Assembly: GCF_037975245.1 (NCBI RefSeq) | Contig: NC_092561.1 | Location: 19,279,508 to 19,343,507 of the forward strand | Reading direction: 5' to 3' | DNA from: Apostichopus japonicus | Lineage: Eukaryota; Echinodermata; Holothuroidea; Aspidochirotida; Stichopodidae | Length of the DNA stretch: 64,000 nt | Shown: piece after piece, positions 11,360-29,400 of the stretch | Position numbering within the stretch: the stretch's first letter is position 1 | How the letters are laid out: the number at the start of each line of letters is the position of its first letter | Translations under genes and position numbers: made by a program | The notes under the pieces: model-generated | The model's database searches: none | Seen by the model: only the letters and a program-made list of their open reading frames with translations | What the model was told of the DNA's origin: nothing

Positions 11360-14300
11360 CATAATAATAATCATAATAATAATAATAATAAAATCAAAAA
11401 AACAGAATGGTGTGCTTCACAGTGAGAACCATAAACTTTCTTTCCATATATCTGGTCGAGTTTTCATTTTTCTAAGCAATCCTGAATAACTACAAATTTT
11501 GATAGAAAATTTGGTCTCATTATATTATCTAAAATTATATTATATTGTCTAAAATACACAAATTATACAGTATTGCCATTGAGACCAGATATTTGCTAAT
11601 TTGCATAACTTCTTAACTTTAGTGGGTATTTACATTCCTTTTTTTTGTCTTTTAGGTTCTTTCTATTATTTTTTCCCCTTCTTTTTCATATTCTACAATA
11701 TGATTTTTCTGTCATTAATTTAGTCGTGTTCTAATGTGAGACTCCTGCCTAATATTAATGTCCCCAAACAGTTTGATGGTTATATGAAGGTCTCCTGAGA
11801 ATTGTCCCCGAATATTACTGAAAAGTCTCCCGAGAATTGTCCCTGATTAAGTCTCCCAAGTATTGTCCCCGGATAAAGTGTCCCATGGACTGTCCATCAC
11901 TTTAAAACTGTCCCAAGGATTGTCCCTGGATTAAAAGTGTCACAGGATTATTCAGGATAGGCGCCGGATTGAAAGTCTCTTGAGAATTGTCCCCAAAATT
12001 CATGTCCTCTAAAAATCATTCCTAGTGTCCTGGGAACATTTCTCAAGTTTTAACAAGGCTCTGCATTAATTTGGATATAAACTTCTTGTATCTGAAAATA
12101 TATTACAAAATACTGTATATTTGATCATTACGTGCACCCATCTTAAAGTTATATACCAGCATCAGGCAATGAGATATGCCCTCAAAATTACATGCCTCCA
12201 TTTATATACAGTTAGGCCGTTTATCCTACCCTGATGTTAATATGAGGTCATATCATGTGCCCGGATTTCCTGAATAAATTTGTACACGTGAGTAGTATGT
12301 AGCTGGAGGGGTTCAGTTGATACAGGTTTTTAGAGTAACCCGTCACAGCATGGGTAAAAGCAGTGGCGGAGCGTCCATACAGTCAGAGGGGGCGGATGCC
12401 CCCCCTTGACGGGCTCAAATGGACGGCTGGCGCCCTTTTCAGCTTTTTACCACTTTTTACTAATTCGCGATAATTGACTTTTTATTGCGCTCTCAAATAC
12501 CTATTGACATTTGTCACATTTTGTTGGTGTAATTTTCTGACAAAATGGCGATGACACCTATTTATTCTTCGTTTATCTGGAAATTAGCAAGGGTCGTTTC
12601 CGGCAATCTAGGGAGTATCTTTATACACGAAATTTCTGTACGCTCCGCGCCAACCTGTGGTGGCGCCCCGCTTAGATAGTGTCGAAAGCGCCCCTACAGA
12701 CCATTCTCGCCCCCCCTGACCAGTACCCCTAGCTCCGCCACAGGGTAAAAGTCCATCATACCTGAAGACATCTTTGGTCGTCATGGAAGGCCAAGGACGT
12801 ATTATCCAGACGCCAACTTGAAAGACAGGATAACAAATGATCATCCACGTTGTAGAGAACCAGACGTTGAAAAGTGGAGCGAAGAAAGTCGGTGAATATG
12901 TACTCTGAGAGAATTGAGTTGCACCGACCCACGATACAGCGATCCCGATAACGATGAGAAAACCAAAGAAGAGCTTTCTTGAGTCCATGGAGTTAGTGAC
13001 CTGCCTGTGACCTTCATCTGCCCGTAAAATCTGAGTCCTCTCTGAATCCTCCATTTTAGTATTTTTGGAATCTGTGGGAAGAAAATTCAAACTTGCAAAC
13101 TGTGAAGGAATGTAAATTTGCCATGATCACTCCCATGAAAGGATTGTCCACAACATATGCTTAGGCCTATATGATTTGTATTGGTGTTCTTGGTGCGTCC
13201 ATATGCTATTTTTGGGAGTGATTGGAATAGTATACGTTCATCCAAGTCCATGATAAATATTGTGTCCCCTATCATATGAGATGAACGAAAATAGGACCTG
13301 AACTGAACTGGGACCAGTACGACTTGGCATTGGCCTATACGGCACTTGTTCAGAAAAGTCACCCAGGATGGAAGTTACCTGGGCACGGAACCAATCAACT
13401 TGTCCCAGCTTACATCGCGACTGTAAAAGATTACAAGCCTGTAAGGTACATTGTATGCTAGTATGCCCTTGGCCGACTATACGCTACGGTAAGACCAACA
13501 CTAATCTAAAGTAAGGCCTAAGTTAGGCCAACTTAACCCTGCGCTCCCATCTACCTCTAGGCTAATTATACTAATTCGCGCCGGTTTGCATATTATGCCC
13601 TTGGGCATGAGCCTAAAACGTTACATAATTAAAATAAATTTGAAACCTGAAAGTAACGTGGACGATCAAAAGAAAAATCTCGCAGCAATATGTTTTTTCA
13701 AAGTAAAAGCCCTCCAGATATATAGCTCATGGAATTCATATTTTATACTTCCGTGATGTGACTCGGCTTTGCGACCATCGATCGGAAATATACATTAATG
13801 TACAGGTCGATATGTGCTACTGGTTCTTGCGTGGATTGTATGTGTTAAATGACATTACTACCGGAAAGCACACTATGTACGGTGGCTTGGTAAGGACATA
13901 GGAAAGAAAAGAAATTGAGATAAAAAGTCCAAATTATGAGATAAAAAGTTGAAATCATGAGATAAAAGTCAAAATTTTGAGATTGAAAGTCAAAATTTTG
14001 AGATTTGGGTACACTAACTTTTTTCCTATGTCCCTAGCCACCGTACATTATGCCCAATCAAACGGTAAGTTTTGAGAGTTCACACAAATTGATGGTACGT
14101 TTAGTTCCTACGGGTCTTATAGATTGCTTACGGCGGTAAAATGGCAAGCCGTTTTAAATTTTTACTTCCTAATTCTATTTAAGTGTAATATATCTAACCC
14201 GAATTCATTTCAACTTAAGTGAAAGAGAATTCGACTTGAGTAGAATACAAATGTTCTATTTTTCTAAGTGGAATGCAATTTCACTTAAGTAGAATTGTAT

Positions 14301-15133
14301 TCCACTTAACTAGCTGAATATATTTCACTTAAGCTTCATTAAATTCTACTCAAGTGAAATATGGCATTTTATTTAAATAAACTACATGGCCTATAGTTTA
14401 CTTAAGTGAAATAGACTTCCCGTGAAGTAGAATTGACTTTTACTTAAATAAAATTGAATTCTACTTCAGTGAAATGACATTTAATTCCAGCGAAATTGAA
14501 TTTTACTGAAGCGAATTGGCATTTTACTTAAGTGAAATTGAACTCTACTTAAGTGAAATAGAATTTCATTTAAGCTTCATTGAAGTCTAAGTACTTAAGT
14601 GAAATGGTATTTTCACTCTATAGGTCAAAATATATGGCCTAATTTCCTTAAGTGAAATAGAATTCCACTTAAGTAGAACTACATTCTACTTAAGTGAAAT
14701 AAGTTACTTAAGTTCAATAGAATGCTACTGAAGTGAAATAGAATTCCACTTAAGCAAAATTGAATTCTACTCGAATGACTTTCAGGCTAGGCAAATACGT
14801 AATCAAAACTACAGTATATGAAATGTTTGCCGAAAGTAAATAAGGTTGGTCTTGAATATCTTAGCACAGAACCGTATGTAGACATGTATGTATGTATGTA
14901 TGGGTGTATGTATGTATGTATGTATGTATGTATGTATGTATGTATGTATGTATGTATGTATGTATGTATGTATGTATGTATGTATGTATGTATGTATGTA
15001 TGTATGTATGTATGTATGTATGTATGTATGTATGTATGTATGTATGTATGTATGTATGTATGTATGTATGTATGTATGTATGTATGTATGTATGTATGTA
15101 TGTGTGTATGTATGTATGTATGTATGTATATAT

Positions 15134-15195
<62 letters not shown>

Positions 15196-15400
15196 TATAT
15201 ACGGCTCTGATTTAACATGCATAGACTCCGGATGTGTGACATGATGAATTCGCATATGACATTCTTATATATACGGTGAATGCTCGGTAGATGAAGTGTA
15301 TGTCATATGTGAAACGAAATTTATCATTAAACTTACCTAATTCAATGACTTCTGTTTTTCCGGGGATTTCCCCATTTTTGGATTCCAGTTCTTTCTCCAT
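7523..15400 (-). CDS. SLC35F3/F4: Solute carrier family 35 member F3/F4-like transporter, complete, 7 exons, 411 aa
   Basis: Coding exons in transcript order are 15400-15337, 13071-12762, 11001-10776, 10002-9877, 9281-9092, 8389-8300 and 7752-7523. Their sum is 1236 nt (412 codons with the stop), and every junction has GT/AG and matching phase. The product is a multi-pass membrane protein of the drug/metabolite transporter fold: a hydrophilic N-terminus of about 50 residues, then about ten hydrophobic helices. Recognisable SLC35F3/F4 signatures are SWVGATQF (TM1), WFSTTW (TM2), TNYMYVWAL, DVTALFSSNTAF, the SYAEGFEG loop, SAIGAAIYKVLFK, LGLFNAF and the C-terminal ILGFLIMLMPEKW. In vertebrates SLC35F3 is linked to thiamine transport; substrate here is inferred from family only. 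F3 and F4 cannot be separated from sequence alone. Intron 5 holds copies of the exon-5 end, and a hAT-type MITE sits beside the exon-2 donor. Further 5' UTR exons may exist upstream of 15400. Confidence 0.9.
8300..8389 (-). CDS. SLC35F3/F4: SLC35F3/F4-like exon 6 (residues 306-335)
   Basis: It encodes FNFLINFGIAVTFPLFIALG and TVVGIPLNA. It enters and leaves in phase 1. Acceptor atcatcag, donor GTAAG. Confidence 0.88.
8645..9086 (-). repeat. Tandem copies of the exon-5 3' end and donor inside SLC35F intron 5
   Basis: Three clear copies (8715-8770, 8801-8857, 8958-9016) and one very degenerate copy (about 8648-8690) repeat the coding end of exon 5 plus its splice donor, separated by C-rich CCCACCC/CTTACATCC spacers. 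The 8801 copy still reads NDMPWDYLCGSAAMSVG, with a single synonymous change against the true exon. Confidence 0.85.
9092..9281 (-). CDS. SLC35F3/F4: SLC35F3/F4-like exon 5 (residues 243-305)
   Basis: It encodes VLFKRYVGDANYGQVSLFLT, then GLFNAFVLWPSILAVYYTG and MPWDYLCGSAAMSV. The donor GTAAG at 9091 gives phase 1, which exon 6 needs. The last 50 bases and the donor are copied several times at 8645-9086. Confidence 0.9.
9877..10002 (-). CDS. SLC35F3/F4: SLC35F3/F4-like exon 4 (residues 201-242)
   Basis: It encodes 42 residues: GTSVLLSILGIVLISYAEGF, a short loop, and SILSVASAIGAAIYK. It has phase 0 at both ends and a GTTAG donor. Confidence 0.9.
10776..11001 (-). CDS. SLC35F3/F4: SLC35F3/F4-like exon 3 (residues 125-200, TM3-TM5 region)
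   Basis: It encodes NSAQVFGRSGLNVKTFCAFV, TNYMYVWALGLIAAADVTAL and FIYIFSWLWLQERLALLPAK. The family landmark DVTALFSSNTAF lies at the start of the EamA-like half. Consensus splice sites; enters in phase 2 and leaves in phase 0. Confidence 0.9.
11315..11395 (+). repeat. (AAT)n microsatellite with AATCAT variants
   Basis: About 80 bases of AATAAT trinucleotides in SLC35F intron 2. Confidence 0.95.
11750..12025 (+). repeat. Degenerate 30-40-bp tandem units (GTCTCCCGAGAATTGTCCCC type)
   Basis: About eight units of the form GTCTCCxGAGAATTGTCCC plus a short AT-rich spacer, in SLC35F intron 2. Confidence 0.75.
12361..12743. mobile_element. hAT-type MITE with 8-bp target duplication
   Basis: Terminal repeats CAGTGGCGGAGC and (reversed) CTGTGGCGGAGC are flanked by the direct duplication GGTAAAAG (12353-12360 and 12744-12751). 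The 383-bp interior encodes nothing. It is inserted 18 bases from the SLC35F exon-2 donor. Confidence 0.85.
12762..13071 (-). CDS. SLC35F3/F4: SLC35F3/F4-like exon 2 (residues 22-124, TM1-TM2)
   Basis: Acceptor cacag is at 13072-13076 and the donor GTATGA starts at 12761. The exon encodes a cytosolic segment, TM1 (KLFFGFLIVIGIAVSWVGA) and TM2 (FNVWFSTTWMIICYPVF), and ends in phase 2. An ORF continuing past the donor runs into a MITE and is not coding. Confidence 0.88.
13345..13440 (-). repeat. Partial copy of the U2-headed repeat tail
   Basis: AAAGTCACCCAGGATGGAAG and CCTGGGCACGGAACCAA resemble the tail of the element at 31130-31298 (CACCCAGG ... CCTGGGCACG). The U2-like head is absent. Confidence 0.45.
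13877..14046. mobile_element. MITE with 25-bp terminal inverted repeats and internal GAGATAAAAAGTC repeats
   Basis: Ends GTACGGTGGCTTGGTAAGGA and (reversed) GTACGGTGGCTAGGGACATA; inside are four to five units like TGAGATAAAAAGTCCAAATT. No ORF. Confidence 0.85.
14160..14775. repeat. Array of ACTTAAGT palindromes (about 25-bp irregular period)
   Basis: About 20-25 degenerate units of TTCACTTAAGTGAAAT / TCTACTTAAGTAGAAT. Because the core is palindromic both strands look alike. It lies in SLC35F intron 1, next to the microsatellite. Confidence 0.9.
14884..15128 (+). repeat. (TATG)n microsatellite, about 60 units
   Basis: Nearly perfect TATG tetranucleotide run, with single variants near 14902 and 15103. 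Open frames on both strands here are repeat artefacts. Confidence 0.98.
15129..15196. repeat. (TA)n microsatellite
   Basis: About 33 TA units directly after the TATG run. Confidence 0.98.
15337..15400 (-). CDS. SLC35F3/F4: SLC35F3/F4-like exon 1 (residues 1-21, start codon)
   Basis: The ATG at 15400-15398 starts a hydrophilic N-terminus (MEKELESKNGEIPGK). It ends in phase 1 at a GTAAGT donor. The codon split over the intron becomes Asp and the frame continues correctly into exon 2. Confidence 0.75.
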
Positions 15401-18400
15401 GGTTGATTTTGTTTAATTCCAAATATGATAATAAGTCTTCTTCGTCTCTTCTTTTCAAGTTTATTACTTCTTACGAAATACTTAGACAAAAATTGACCAA
15501 GTCGCTGTCAGGTGTTGGCCAGTATACCTGCTTCAAATGCACCTTACTATTACAGTGTCTTTGGTTCGATGTATATGGCGTCAGATATATAGCCTATACC
15601 TTGTTATAGCTTAGTCATGTATACTATACCGTTATCGTACGTTAGCGTTCACAGTCACAGTGTTTGCACAAGTTACTGGTAGTTATATCGTGATTGTTTA
15701 TCTGGACAGATGAAAAGATAAATTCATTGTTTACTTGTTGTCTCCTTAAAGCTGTGTGGCTAAAGTAAACATCGAAGACAAGGATAATTTAAGAAACAAA
15801 ACGAGGAACATAATACACTATAGAAGTGACAGTTCTAAAATGAGCTATAGAGATAAAGTATTTTTGCATGGGACAACGAGAACCCTACACCTCCTAATCC
15901 GTCCTAAACATTCACCTCCTTGCCCTCTCTTCCCTGACAATCTTCTTCCCTATCACACCCTTACCGTTCGCTCCTTCTTCCCCTCGGTCCCCCTTCCTTC
16001 TCTTCTCCCTCCCTTCCCCTCGATCCCCCGTCCACCCCCACCCGTCCCCTCTTCCTGCACAGTGGCCCAAACACAAAGGTGGGAGTTGCTACTAAGTATG
16101 TATCACCCACTGGTTTAGGTAGAAGCATGAACCTATATGGAAGAGCCAGTGAAGTATATATGCTTTTGTGATGAAGGGATTTGGCCCCGTGGTCGTTGAA
16201 TCCGATTCCTTCGTAAGGCTCGAGGTTTGGGGGTTCTCCCTAGACAAAAAAAAAGTTAAGTCAGGTGCATTCCTGAGGCATATTAAGAGTATAAATTAGG
16301 TCTCAACGGTTAGTTGTGGTAATAACAAATATTAAACATTTGTGTGAGTTCGAACGGGGTGACCCCCTCCCCTTCCAAAAGAGAACTGAACTTAGAAGCA
16401 ATGGATTCGCGCCTCTGGGCGCCCTGGACCCAGGAGAGTGGTGCAATTGTTCCTCGATTGAATGTATTTCAACGAACTATTTCTTGGATTTATTTCCCCA
16501 TGACAATGGAGATGAGAGCCATGTTTACCCCAGCCCCCACCCCCTGCTTCCCCCTCCCCTGCCCACACCCCTTCATTTAGCTCATGGCACTGTTCCTCCA
16601 CTGAATTCCGACGCTGAAATAAATTGATACGATTTCTTTTGATTTGTACCCAGACTTTATTAGGTAATTATGACCTGTGATTGTCGATGATGATATAACG
16701 GACAGTACAGCACTAAAGTTAATCCTTTCATAATATTACGTAACAGCTAATAACTTCAGACGCTGTTCATCAGGATGGAGATGGTAATTTTCCAGGAATT
16801 AATGATGGCATCACTCATAAGATACCGTCATCATAGGCCTACGCTAACCACTGAGTCGGGAAGAGCGTATGTCCGATATACTGAGCGATATGAACCTATT
16901 ACCGGTGAGTGGTCTGTTCTACTATGGAAGACTTGGTCTGTTCTAATGTCAGATATATATTTACTGTTTGAATGCGTATTTTAATGTATTTAATACAGAA
17001 TTGCCGCCGTATATGTTATAGAAATTCAAATAATGGTTTCTAATTTTGAAATTTCAACGAGTATTTGCATGGTTTTGCCTCCGCCAAAGCTCCTTTTCCC
17101 AAAAAGGATATTTCGATACGCTAATAAACATCCCTTCAGTGTGTACATATCAATAACTTGCATGGACAGAGCAGATACTTTAGACAAGGTTTCACAGGCT
17201 AAAGGTCGGACGATGCATACATCGCTGTCCATGCAACCCTCTCCACAGTTACCCGATTCAATGTTGCATGGAAACCATCGAGAACAAAAATGCACCTCAA
17301 GTGGCCCACCCCACTATCCGCAAATAGCAACATTGAAGTGTTCACGCAGCCCCTTGACCGTTGAACTGGAGGCCCTGGACACATGCCTGTTCTGCCTATT
17401 GGACATTCCAGCAGGCCCCAGTTCGAGCCCCCCCCCCCCCCCCGTGTAAACATTTGCGTCCTTCTCCACCGGGGTCAGCCATTGAAAGTGTTACGTAATT
17501 GGCCTTCGATAGCCTTCACTTCCATAAACTTCGTCGTTTTATTTAGACAATTATGCATGGACAGTAAGAATATAGATAGCAATTTCATACCTGATGAGCG
17601 AATTATGGTCGTAAACCCCTCTCTACGTCATACTTTGGTCAGTTAGTAATTCATAGATTGTATGCTTCAGGTAATCATTTTTAACCCTTCCCCCGCTTTA
17701 TTTTCCAACCCAGTGTCATGCACATGATTTCAAAAATTTGTGTGTGTAGGGACGGAGTGGGGGGTTAAAGATCTGAATTTGCCCGGACTGATTTAGGTTA
17801 AAGGATGAACCTTTATGGACGGGCCGACGACGACTAAAGGAATATGTAAAGGGTTAATGTGGCCCTGTGGAAGATGAAAGCCGATTCCTATGTATTATCA
17901 CCGATGACACCGCTTGAGGAAGCATTGTGTTACTTTAAAAACATTATAGCAGCTTGGCCTTGAAAATCAAGAAGTCACTTCATTATATATCATCACGCTA
18001 CTCGCAACAGGTATTAAACAAACATCTCGAAGGTGACTCTCACGGCGTACACATATGGCAACATAGTGTAGGTAGATTTGCGTAAAGCCTGACGGGAAGA
18101 GGTGGTTTGAGGGAGGGGGGTGCTTTGGGGGAGGAAGTTAAATCAATTGCAATGGCGTTTTCATGACATATGGTACACTTCCCCAACCCCTTTTATCACC
18201 TCAACTTCCCCTTCCCCCTCCCCTCCAGAAAAATGCTTACTGAATGACCCATTTTCCTGTTTGTGGCCTCAAATGACGTTTATAATATTACTTATATATA
18301 AGTTTTCATGGACAAATCGTGTTGAATGTCATCCAATGATATTTTATTAATTTATATGAAATTAAATGAGAACACGTTTTGAATTGAGTTATTTAAAATT

Positions 18401-18604
18401 TATAAAACAATGGATTAGCAATTAATATTCAGCCCTGCACTGAGGAGGCGATGTGATCATCAATTTAGCCCAAAGATTTAAGAAAAAAAAAACGTCGAAT
18501 ATCTTGAACACCAGAAAACATTTCTGGCAATTAAAATAATTAAAATTGAAATGATAATTAGACAGTAACATATCAAGGCTAAACTTTTGGCTAAAGTCAA
18601 CACA

Positions 18605-19062
18605 AGGGATGAGCCTGGGGTAAAAAAAAAAGGGGGGAACTTTGCCAAAATTGCGGTATAGGCTCCAGTTTGAGTATGCTACAGTGTGTTAGGGAAAAAA
18701 GATATACAGCGCGATAAACGAACAAAGTAAAACGAAACAGTTGATGAAAGTCATAGTAGTGTATATTCAAACGTTTTCGAAGATTTCCCATCTTCCTCGT
18801 CAGGAAATAGATCTTTGAACATGGATAGTCATCATTAATACAACAACTTTCGTATGCACTATACATAAGTGACTATATTATTGACTATATTATTATCTAT
18901 TTCCTGACGAGGAAGATGGGAAATCTTCGAAAACGTTTGAATATACACTACTATGACTTTCATCAACTGTTTCGTTTTATTTTGTTCGTTTATCTAGTTC
19001 TACAAATGTAAAACTCTTCCTAAACTTTATATACTGCGCGAATTCGCGGAAAAGGCTCATGC
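18605..19062. mobile_element. MITE family B (copy 1), interrupted by another element
   Basis: The left end GGGATGAGCCTGGGGTAAAA and the right end GCGAATTCGCGGAAAAGGCT-CATGC match the intact copy at 20246-20409. A foldback element is inserted between them. Confidence 0.8.
18711..18997. mobile_element. Foldback element nested in MITE family B
   Basis: Two arms of about 100 bases: GATAAACGAACAAAGTAAAA ... GATTTCCCATCTTCCTCGTC at 18713-18802, and its near-perfect complement GACGAGGAAGATGGGAAATC ... TTTTGTTCGTTTATC at 18906-18994, around an 80-base loop. Confidence 0.88.
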
Positions 19063-20245
19063 ATCCAACGATGAAGTCAGACTCTCGATTTGATTACTGA
19101 TTTAAGTCAAAACACTCTTTGCGATAAAAACTGAATAAATCGGGCCATGCAGCCAAAACACACCAGTGATTCGGCTACAATAATAAACACGCAAGTTCAA
19201 AACATCACGTTAGTTTTCGTTCTTTTTTATTACAATAAGAATTTTTTTATACACCAAAAATATTTTAAAGCAAAACAATTTTGATAATAGGACCGAAATA
19301 TTATGAGATGGAACTTGATAACACAGGTTCAATGTGGTATGCATCTTTTCAACAAACACTCAGACGGGGGAAAAGGGTATTTCTTCTGAGCAAACAAAGC
19401 TGAAGTCGTTGTTTACTGTGTTGAGTCCGTGTCTTGAGGGGTTACTCTACTGTGATGGTGAAAAGATCCATCTTATCCATACATACTCTGTTCCACTTTA
19501 TCAAGTACACAGTATGCAACAAATATGCACTAAAAGCCAAATATTGAAGATTAACAAGGGGTCTAAGACACCTATCTGAAGACAAGTAGTTTGAAATGGA
19601 GTAAAGGGATGGATGGATGGAGGAAGGTGGAGGGAGGGGGAGGGGGGAGGTGAGATGAGGGTCATTTAATGGATGTGAAATGCACCTGGTATGTTTTTAA
19701 AAATTCCATAGATAAAGAGCCATATTATTCATATCCTTCCAGTAAACCAAGTAGACAGTATGCACTAATTAAGCCAAATATGAAGATTCCCAATGGGATT
19801 TACGGCACCTCAATAGATCAGCTTTTGACAAGGGGTGAAGGGAGGGATGAATGGAGGAGGGGTATGTGTGTAGAAGACAGTTGATCATTCTAAGGAAGTT
19901 TAATGTACCACGTATGCTATAAAAACAAACATAACAACATCACACTATACTCATTCAATATCAATATGAGTCATAAAATTGGTTATTACAATTCTTATGC
20001 AGCTCTAGTAAAGAAGATGAGTTTTACTACTGAGTTGAAGACTAATACAATACAATATAGTCATGTGGAGATGCAAACAGCAGTAAGGTTTGTCAGTGGT
20101 ACTCAACCAGACTTGTAGTACAATCACAACAGCATGAATACGAGTACAGTGAGTACAAGTAGAATTTCACCTTGGTATGATTCAGAGTAACTAGGGTCTC
20201 AGCACCAACATTATACGAGTATCTTATTCCACTAGTATCTATAAA

Positions 20246-20409
20246 CAGGGATGAGCCTGGGGTAAAAAAGAAATCACGGAACTTTGCAAAAATTGCGGTA
20301 TAGGCTCCAGTTCGCGTATGCTACAGTGTGTTAGGATAATAGTTTTTGTCCGCGAGGTAGAAAAGAAATCACGGATATTCCCCGAATTCGCGGAAAAAGC
20401 TCATGCCTG
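20246..20409 (+). mobile_element. MITE family B (copy 2, intact)
   Basis: Imperfect terminal repeats CAGGGATGAGCCTGGGG and (reversed) CAGGCATGAGCTTTTTCC, 164 bases, no ORF. The sequence GAATTCGCGGAAAAAGC lies near the right end. Confidence 0.85.
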
Positions 20410-21761
20410 TATAAACTAGACTTCTAAACAGCCGTGAGTACAAACGAGTACAAACCAATGAGGGTGAGTACTAAAACAGGCAAATATGCTAGAATAATGA
20501 GTACAGACTCCCTGCAAGTATGGTGTCATGCATGTCACATACACACAGGATCACCAACATTAGTACTAGTATCATCTCTCAGTCAAACACACATATGCCC
20601 AATCTTCAGGCCACAGTCAATTATAATTTGACTTTCAATATTTTGTATAGCAAAAGCACATGTAACAACGTCTATGAGGGCAGTATTCAGAAACGGAAAA
20701 TAGTGTATTCACGAATCAAATAGTCTAACAGTGTACTTGATGAAGTGAGGGTAATAGTTGATTTGAGTTGCCAAGTGGAATAATTTCTCATAAATTTGGG
20801 AAAATCCTTCCAATTTAGGAAGAACTACATTCTTTGGACTGCAAGGTGACTACAGAGTACAGCAGAGTTTTCACATCCGGAAAAGAAAAGAGGCAGCCAT
20901 AAAACTCCGGTTATTAGCATCAAACTTCAATTTGATACAGTTGTTTACTATTGGATGGCTACACACAATAGACGTCATATTCAATTCATTTGAAAAGCAA
21001 ACCAGGTTCCATACTTAAGTTAAAAGCATCTATCATGTTTTCCTGATATCAATACTAGTATCAGATGTCAATTCTGCTGACTACAAGATGACCACAAGCT
21101 GACTACAGCGAAGCTTTTATATTAGAATAGCATAGCTTTCATGTGACCGTGCACTCATCACTAACTTCAATTGGATGATGAATAACTTTGGACGACTACA
21201 GAATATAGATGAGCTTTGGTATTTCAATTTATCAGTGAACAAAACAACTCCATAACATTTCAAAACTGGATAATAGCAGAGTAAAAGAGCAGTATTCATA
21301 ATTCATATTTCATATGAACATTGTCAATCAATTTGATACTGCCGACAACTAGATGACTGCTACACAAAACACAGCCTTGATATTTTCAGATCAATCCACA
21401 GTGCAAGGCAACCTTTTCAGAAGAGCACTGCAGGCTGTTGACATTCTGTTGACTACCGGACGACTACAACACACGGCACAGCCTCGATGCTTGATGTTTT
21501 CAATAATCCAGAGTGTACAGCACAGCTTTTTAAGCGTCCCACAGAAGAGACCATTGGCAAACTGTCGACTACTGGGTGATGACGACACCACCAGCCCGCA
21601 GGTACGGCTCTGCGTGACGGTGAAAACACATAACCTGTCCGTATATATCACCAGTAGCCACAGTTGACTCGGCACTCCGTCCATGGGAGCCCTATGGATT
21701 GTTCGTGTCAGCTTCGCTACACACTGAGGGACGCTGACGATAAGTGAAATAATTCGTTTGA

Positions 21762-28503
<6,742 letters not shown>

Positions 28504-28521
28504 GTTTAATAGCTGATCGTC
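28504..28521 (-). other. PSMD14: PSMD14 5' UTR part of coding exon 1
   Basis: The minus strand shows a tttattcag acceptor at 28522-28530 just before GACGATCAGC and the ATG. The gene therefore has an upstream untranslated exon. Confidence 0.6.
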
Positions 28522-29306
28522 CTGAATAAAGCAAACAAAAATAATAATAACATGATCCGTTGGAATCACTGAGCATGTGTAATACCCACTAGTTACTTAA
28601 AATGGGCCTTAACTGTTTGGCAAAAAAGTTCCAGAATATAGACTTTGGAATATGGGTTAACATTAAGGACTTGACCACAATGCTAGTACTGTACTGTAAG
28701 TAACAGTTGGATGCTGTGCAATTGTATCGAGACTGGGATGGCAAAAATTTGGGACTTTCTGTAAGTTTCTTAAATTGCAAATTTACACTTTGACATTTTG
28801 GACACATTTCTTCCACAGAAAACTCCATGATTATCAATGTAATTTATTCAAAACAGGAGTTAAAGAATTGTTTCCTTAGTTTTGTCAGAATTTGATCAAT
28901 GCCAAAGTTGGATAATTTTTCGCAAACAATCATCTTGACAGTTTCAGATAAATTTGCAAGGTCAGTGCCTAATTGTATTTGCTGAACCCATCCATGCAAG
29001 TAGTACCTTTGTCTAGACATACAAACTCTCTCTTAACATAGTCCCAACGTTACACAGTAACACTGTAGTGTAGGCCTATCGTCTGCCGAGTCTTCTTCAT
29101 AGGCATGATAAAGCAAAAACTGTTCTGCAGCCTAACGTGTTTCATGTGCGGTAGCTTTCTTAGCCTAGTCTGGATTGTCAGTCATGCGAAAGAGTGGACA
29201 ACACTTGGTACCAAAATATAAGAGCAACTTAAAGAACATGAACAATTTATGAACTGATTTTGGTCAAATATTCAAACGTGTACATCATTGATTCTATTTA
29301 ACTTAC

Positions 29307-29400
29307 CGAACTAAAAGAAATACAAATGTACAGGAATTTACGATGAAGATTTAATTTCAGGTCCGAGAATTTGCATTCGCGACGTGCCGAACGAACATAA
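29307..29400 (-). other. Candidate PSMD14 5' untranslated first exon and promoter region
   Basis: On the minus strand a strong donor, TTCG|GTAAGT, lies at 29308-29301. The sequence before it includes a small CpG-containing patch (CGCGACGTGCCGAACG region, about 29378-29394). The distance of about 0.8 kb to the acceptor at 28522 is reasonable. The upstream end is a guess. Confidence 0.3.

Larger units (their letters stand above)
15401..21761. other. Region between the SLC35F start and the PSMD14 stop
   Basis: No recognisable exon. The left part should hold the SLC35F promoter and 5' UTR, and the right part (about 20800-21761) the PSMD14 3' UTR. The 3' side contains a degenerate GACTACA-rich motif repeated at intervals (for example near 20850, 21080, 21195, 21350 and 21450). 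Two inverted-repeat elements lie at 18605-19062 and 20246-20409. The remainder is unique AT-rich DNA with C-rich tracts. Confidence 0.45.

Noticed and set aside
12608-12761. Extension of the SLC35F exon-2 frame downstream
   Set aside because: Past the donor at 12761 it runs into the hAT-type MITE; splicing at 12761 restores the family sequence in exon 3.
14809-15255. Long open frames of 105-148 codons on both strands
   Set aside because: They are the (TATG)n and (TA)n microsatellite, which has no stops in several frames (VCMY / IHTY repeats).
17033-17449. 138-codon plus-strand frame
   Set aside because: No family resemblance, low-complexity Pro end from a poly(C) tract, no splice context; a second frame on the other strand covers the same place.
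28589-28837. 82-codon minus-strand frame with several Cys
   Set aside because: Lies in the PSMD14 5' region, with no domain pattern and no flanking splice sites that fit.
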